A stretch of DNA of 9,155 nt from Patescibacteria group bacterium UBA6130. Its GTDB lineage: Bacteria; Patescibacteriota; Microgenomatia; UBA12405; UBA6130. Shown piece after piece: positions 7,243-9,155 of the stretch. Made by a program: the position numbers and the translations under genes. The stretch spans positions 1 through 9,155 of the forward strand of contig DIVO01000050.1 of NCBI GenBank assembly GCA_002428285.1, in the 5' to 3' direction. The number at the start of each line of letters is the position of its first letter. Positions within the stretch are counted from its first letter, which is position 1. The notes below the pieces were generated by a model that saw only the letters and a program-made list of their open reading frames with translations, made no database searches and was not told where the DNA came from.

Positions 7243-7328
7243 GGAAGGGTGGCCGAGTGGTCAAAGGCGACGGTTTGCTAAACCGTTGTTCAGCAATGAA
7301 CGCACGGGTTCGAATCCCGTCCCTTCCG
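7243..7328 (+). tRNA. tRNA-Ser (anticodon GCU)
   Basis: A complete 86-base cloverleaf. The acceptor stem GGAAGGG (7243-7249) pairs with CCCTTCC (7321-7327), and the discriminator base is G7328. The anticodon stem ACGGT/ACCGT (7270-7274 and 7282-7286) closes the loop TTGCTAA with anticodon GCT at 7277-7279, reading AGC and AGU. A long variable arm with a GTTC/GAAC stem (7288-7291 and 7298-7301) is the hallmark of type II tRNAs such as Ser. The T arm is ACGGG-TTCGAAT-CCCGT (7304-7320). CCA is not encoded (CAA follows the discriminator), so it must be added by the CCA-adding enzyme. Confidence 0.97.
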
Positions 7329-7411
7329 CAACGTAAGAACGTTTTCGCAAAGCGAATTACGTTCAACGTTGCTGGAGCGTTGAAATTTAAAAAATAAATT
7401 TCTTACGCTGC
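7328..7411. repeat. Nested inverted-repeat element directly behind tRNA-Ser
   Basis: The 84 bases are almost entirely built of inverted repeats. The outer arms are GCAaCGTAAGAA (7328-7339) and TTCTTACGcTGC (7400-7411), 11 of 12 paired. Inside are three hairpins. The first pairs GAACGT (7337-7342) with ACGTTC (7359-7364) and continues TTCGC-AAA-GCGAA (7344-7356). The second pairs TTCAACG (7362-7368) with CGTTGAA (7378-7384). The third pairs GAAATTT (7382-7388) with AAATTTC (7396-7402). Alternative pairings also exist: AACGTAA (7330-7336) with TTACGTT (7357-7363), and GCAACGT (7328-7334) with ACGTTGC (7366-7372). No T run follows the first two hairpins, so a simple terminator is unlikely. It could be a small mobile palindromic repeat, a structured RNA or a tRNA 3'-processing signal. 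The pairing is seen; the function is unknown. Confidence 0.7.
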
Positions 7412-7427
7412 CGCCTTCTTCAATTTG

Positions 7428-7625
7428 TCATTTGTTCCTGTTTAGCTTTGATTTGGTTGCAGATCCATGTCCTCGAAGGAATGTATTTACCAAGAATTTT
7501 GACAAAAAACTGTTAAAGGGATAATTTCTCCCACCTTGAAGCTGTTGATGCTGTCGAATCACCAGCTTATTAATTTCTTCAGCACTCTTAAGAATGTCTT
7601 TTGTCTTTACCAACTCTTTCTTCAT
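7428..7625 (-). CDS. Doubtful small ORF, hypothetical protein
   Basis: 65 aa from ATG 7625-7623; a GTG at 7646 would give 72. The first half (KKELVKTKDILKSAEEINKLVIRQHQQLQ) is charged and likely helical. The second half (GGRNYPFNSFLSKFLVNTFLRGHGS followed by a basic end) has no motif I recognise, no membrane segment and no signal peptide. It ends with TGA and lies 74 bases downstream of the peptidase gene on the same strand. No Shine-Dalgarno is visible, and only weak promoter-like sequence precedes it. The stretch otherwise has no gene, so this may be a small real protein, the remnant of a longer one, or a chance ORF. Confidence 0.3.
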   Translation of the reverse strand: MKKELVKTKDILKSAEEINKLVIRQHQQLQGGRNYPFNSFLSKFLVNTFLRGHGSATKSKLNRNK

Positions 7626-7699
7626 ATTTTCGGTGCGCTTAATCACTGCGACAGCAAAACTTTAACAGAACTTGTCGATCTTCCAAAATCCAGATAGTA

Positions 7700-8302
7700 T
7701 TATCCAATCATTTCAACCAGATTTTCGGAGATAACTAATGCTTGATCATTGGTAAGCCGATTTACTTTTACGTTATGTTTTGATTCAAAGTTTTGAAGAT
7801 CAAATTCAACGGCAGGATCATAATGAGGGTAAATAATTTGAGGTATAATTCCGAAACCGGTAAAGTCGGTAACACCGATTTCATTGACGTCGGGGGTAAC
7901 TTCATTAGCTAGTTCAATAGATGGTCCCATAAGCAGACTGCTTGCACTAAGGCCAATGTAGATTCCTCCCCTGACCAATAAGTCTTCCACGCTTTTTTTG
8001 AAATTTGCTTGATGACTAAAATAGGCAAGTTTAAAAGTGTTTCCACCACAAACATATGCTACAGTGTAAGCGGAAAAGTCAGCAGTGGGATTTATCTCAA
8101 TATCAACAAAATCGACGGTTACAAATCCGAGTTTAATAAATTGATCTCTAGCGATTACAACCCATTTATTGGTTTCCTTGTCTCTAGCGGCAGTGGTTAC
8201 CATTGCAACCTTGGCATCTCTTGGGTTAGGAACGAAACTCAGAAACTTATCAATAATATTTTGATTAGAAAAACCTTGTGAGGTTAGTATTATTGTTCCC
8301 AT
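7700..8302 (-). CDS. Peptidase S51 family protein (dipeptidase E-like)
   Basis: 200 aa with a flavodoxin-like start (GTIILTSQGFSN, then AMVTTAA at 33-39). The conserved CGGNTFKL (85-92) and the nucleophile elbow GIYIGLSASSLLMGPSIE (113-130) identify peptidase S51, a class I glutamine-amidotransferase-like fold whose founding member, PepE, cleaves Asp-X dipeptides. The nucleophile is S119 and the probable catalytic histidine is H160 in YPHYDP. The elbow reads GLSAS rather than the usual GxSAG. No signal peptide or membrane segment is seen, so it is probably cytoplasmic. It may recycle aspartyl peptides or have another hydrolase role. Start ATG 8302-8300 has no Shine-Dalgarno, and a -10-like element lies only 7 bases upstream. 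It is divergent from the membrane-protein gene at 8449. Confidence 0.83.
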   Translation of the reverse strand: MGTIILTSQGFSNQNIIDKFLSFVPNPRDAKVAMVTTAARDKETNKWVVIARDQFIKLGFVTVDFVDIEINPTADFSAYTVAYVCGGNTFKLAYFSHQANFKKSVEDLLVRGGIYIGLSASSLLMGPSIELANEVTPDVNEIGVTDFTGFGIIPQIIYPHYDPAVEFDLQNFESKHNVKVNRLTNDQALVISENLVEMIG

Positions 8303-8309
8303 GAGTCAA

Positions 8310-8337
8310 TTTATCACACCTTTTTATATTTTTTAAA
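8310..8337 (-). promoter_or_regulatory. Possible promoter of the peptidase S51 gene (leaderless)
   Basis: On the - strand, TGT-GATAAA (8318-8310) forms an extended -10-like element, with TTTAAA (8337-8332) 16 bases upstream as a weak -35. The -10 ends 7 bases before ATG 8302, so initiation would fall at the start codon. The same TGTGATAAA string occurs at 1352-1360 ahead of the second PBP gene. Confidence 0.35.
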
Positions 8338-8356
8338 GAAGCTGGTGAAACTTCTT
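8336..8356. repeat. Small inverted repeat between divergent genes
   Basis: AAGAAG (8336-8341) and CTTCTT (8351-8356) form a perfect 6-base stem with a 9-base loop, touching the putative -35 of the peptidase gene. It could be an operator or part of a hairpin in the divergent region 8303-8448. Such short AT-rich repeats also arise by chance. Confidence 0.2.
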
Positions 8357-8405
8357 ATATACTGAACATTATTCTAAATCAGTTCTAATTTTCTCGAAAA
8401 TAAAC

Positions 8406-8434
8406 TTGCTCTTGTTGTTTTTTTTGTATATTAT
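8406..8434 (+). promoter_or_regulatory. Promoter of the two-helix membrane protein gene
   Basis: TATTAT (8429-8434, one mismatch to consensus) is preceded at 17 bases by TTGCTC (8406-8411, weak -35). The -10 ends 14 bases before ATG 8449, giving a predicted leader of about 8 bases. AAAGAA at 8441-8446 is at best a feeble ribosome binding site. Confidence 0.45.
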
Positions 8435-8448
8435 TTTTATAAAGAACT

Positions 8449-9003
8449 ATGGAAAAAGAAAAAAATACTCCCTCTGTTCCTGTAGATGACAATCCGAAGA
8501 TTGAACAAGAGAAAACAATTTATACTTGGAAAGCGTTTGAAAGGCCTTATGTTAAGAAAAACAGAGAGTTTTGGACTACCGCTATTGCCATTCTTGCCTT
8601 AGTGTTTTTGATATTGTTTTTGGTGGGTGAGTGGTTATTTATCGCCTCAATCATTGCTTTTGTTTTTCTTTATTACACCTTAACCACTGTTCGTCCAAGA
8701 TTGATCGAGCACACGATCACCAACAAAGGCATTTATTATGCCGATAACCCAAATCGTTATGATTGGGATCTTTTAACATCTTTCTGGTGGACAGAAAAAT
8801 GGGGTTATTCTATTTTAAATATCGAAGGCATGATTAGGTTCCCCGGAGTTTTGCAATTTGTTGTAAACGAACCAGATAAAAAAGAGTTGGAAAAAGTAAT
8901 CTCAGACTACCTGGAAAAAGAAGAAGAGATTAAGAAAAGAAATTTTATGGATAAATCCTCAGATTGGTTGATGAAAAACCTCCCTCTCGAGAGTAAAAAG
9001 TAA
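8449..9003 (+). CDS. Membrane protein with two helices and a possible PH-like domain, function unknown
   Basis: 184 aa. A hydrophilic N-terminus (1-40, with TYTWKAFERPYVKK) is followed by two closely spaced membrane segments, about 42-59 and 62-79, that form a hairpin with both ends probably in the cytoplasm. The following part (about 84-155: LIEHTITNKGIYYADNPNRYDWDLLTSFWWTEKWGYSILNI) looks like alternating beta strands with a final helix. That layout, with the 'I-T-N-K-G-I-Y...W' pattern, resembles bacterial PH-like domains found behind a two-helix hairpin. The C-terminal helix is rich in Glu and Lys. I do not recognise a named family with certainty, and no catalytic motif is visible. The gene stands alone, with a peptidase gene diverging to its left and a tRNA gene downstream. 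Confidence 0.7.
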   Translation: MEKEKNTPSVPVDDNPKIEQEKTIYTWKAFERPYVKKNREFWTTAIAILALVFLILFLVGEWLFIASIIAFVFLYYTLTTVRPRLIEHTITNKGIYYADNPNRYDWDLLTSFWWTEKWGYSILNIEGMIRFPGVLQFVVNEPDKKELEKVISDYLEKEEEIKKRNFMDKSSDWLMKNLPLESKK

Positions 9004-9023
9004 AAAACTTTCCCGTTTTTTTT
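9002..9023 (+). terminator. Possible terminator behind the membrane protein gene
   Basis: AAAAAAC (9002-9008) can pair with GTTTTTT (9015-9021) around TTTCCC, and a run of eight T spans 9016-9023. The stem is almost all A-T and overlaps the stop codon, so it is a weak intrinsic terminator candidate. Confidence 0.35.
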
Positions 9024-9079
9024 ATGACATTTTCCCCACATCTGAATGCGGTAATCCTGTTGATTCTCGTTCAATCTAC

Positions 9080-9096
9080 CCCGCAAAAATTGCGGG
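9080..9096. repeat. Perfect 7-bp hairpin overlapping the -35 of the downstream tRNA
   Basis: CCCGCAA (9080-9086) and TTGCGGG (9090-9096) pair perfectly around an AAA loop. No T run follows on either strand, so it is not a canonical terminator. Its right arm contains the putative -35 (TTGCGG) of the tRNA promoter. Confidence 0.5.
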
Positions 9097-9118
9097 TCAT
9101 ATTAAACTGACATATAAT
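9090..9118 (+). promoter_or_regulatory. Promoter of the downstream tRNA gene
   Basis: A perfect TATAAT (9113-9118) lies 17 bases after TTGCGG (9090-9095). The -10 ends 10 bases before the mature tRNA 5' end at 9129, so initiation a few bases upstream of the tRNA is expected. Confidence 0.6.
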
Positions 9119-9128
9119 ACATATATTC

Positions 9129-9155
9129 GTCCCTGTAGCTCAATTGGATAGAGCA
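9129..9155 (+). tRNA. tRNA 5' part, cut by the window end (probably Arg)
   Basis: GTCCCTG (9129-9135) forms the 5' acceptor strand. It is followed by TA, the D stem GCTC (9138-9141), a D loop containing TTGGATA, and the closing GAGC. The layout is that of a standard tRNA. The GGATAGAGC form of the D arm is common in bacterial tRNA-Arg, but the anticodon lies outside the window, so the identity is a guess. Confidence 0.85.

Noticed and set aside
7304..7330. tRNA-Ser 3' end as an integration (att) site
   Set aside because: No second copy of the tRNA 3' end occurs in the window and no integrase or phage gene is nearby.
8009..8281. 90-codon + strand frame within the S51 peptidase gene
   Set aside because: It is antisense to a recognisable enzyme and has no promoter or motif.
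8984..8993. Perfect 10-base palindrome CTCTCGAGAG
   Set aside because: It lies within the coding end of the membrane protein gene and is not followed by a T run; it is probably chance.
1..9155. CRISPR array, insertion sequence or toxin-antitoxin module
   Set aside because: No regularly spaced direct repeats, transposase motifs or toxin-antitoxin gene pair were seen on either strand.

Overview
The window is AT-rich and compact, with mostly tight gene spacing and no insertion sequence, phage gene or CRISPR array. The combination suggests a member of the Candidate Phyla Radiation (Patescibacteria), most like Microgenomates. The signs are penicillin-binding proteins with a cysteine-containing CN..G....C..EYFxKG tail, a membrane-anchored DUF5667-like protein, a shortened class II aldolase, start codons without clear Shine-Dalgarno sequences, and a tRNA without an encoded CCA end. 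This placement is an inference from gene content, not a database result. TAA and TGA both act as stops, so the code appears to be standard bacterial.

Left part (1-4884): a cell-wall block. Two tandem, paralogous class A penicillin-binding proteins lie on the + strand; the first is cut by the window edge. A membrane-anchored serine hydrolase of the beta-lactamase/penicillin-binding superfamily converges on them from the - strand, with only 4 bases between the two stop codons. All three should act on or near peptidoglycan outside the membrane.

Middle (3865-7180, - strand): an apparent four-gene operon. In transcription order it holds a DUF5667-like anchored protein, a short class II fructose-bisphosphate-type aldolase, a PfkB-family sugar kinase and the serine hydrolase. 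The last three are separated by 1-2 bases, so they are probably translationally coupled. An aldolase next to a PfkB kinase suggests a sugar-phosphate step, possibly replacing or bypassing part of glycolysis.

Right part (7180-9155): a tRNA-Ser(GCU) is divergent from the operon, and the two promoter-like sequences overlap. Directly behind the tRNA is an 84-base element of nested inverted repeats, which is the least explained object in the window. Next come a doubtful small ORF, a peptidase S51 (dipeptidase E-like) gene on the - strand, a divergently transcribed two-helix membrane protein, and the 5' end of another tRNA (probably Arg) with a good promoter.

Several promoter-like sequences carry an extended -10 (TGn) and sit 6-14 bases from the start codon, which points to leaderless or very short-leader mRNAs.
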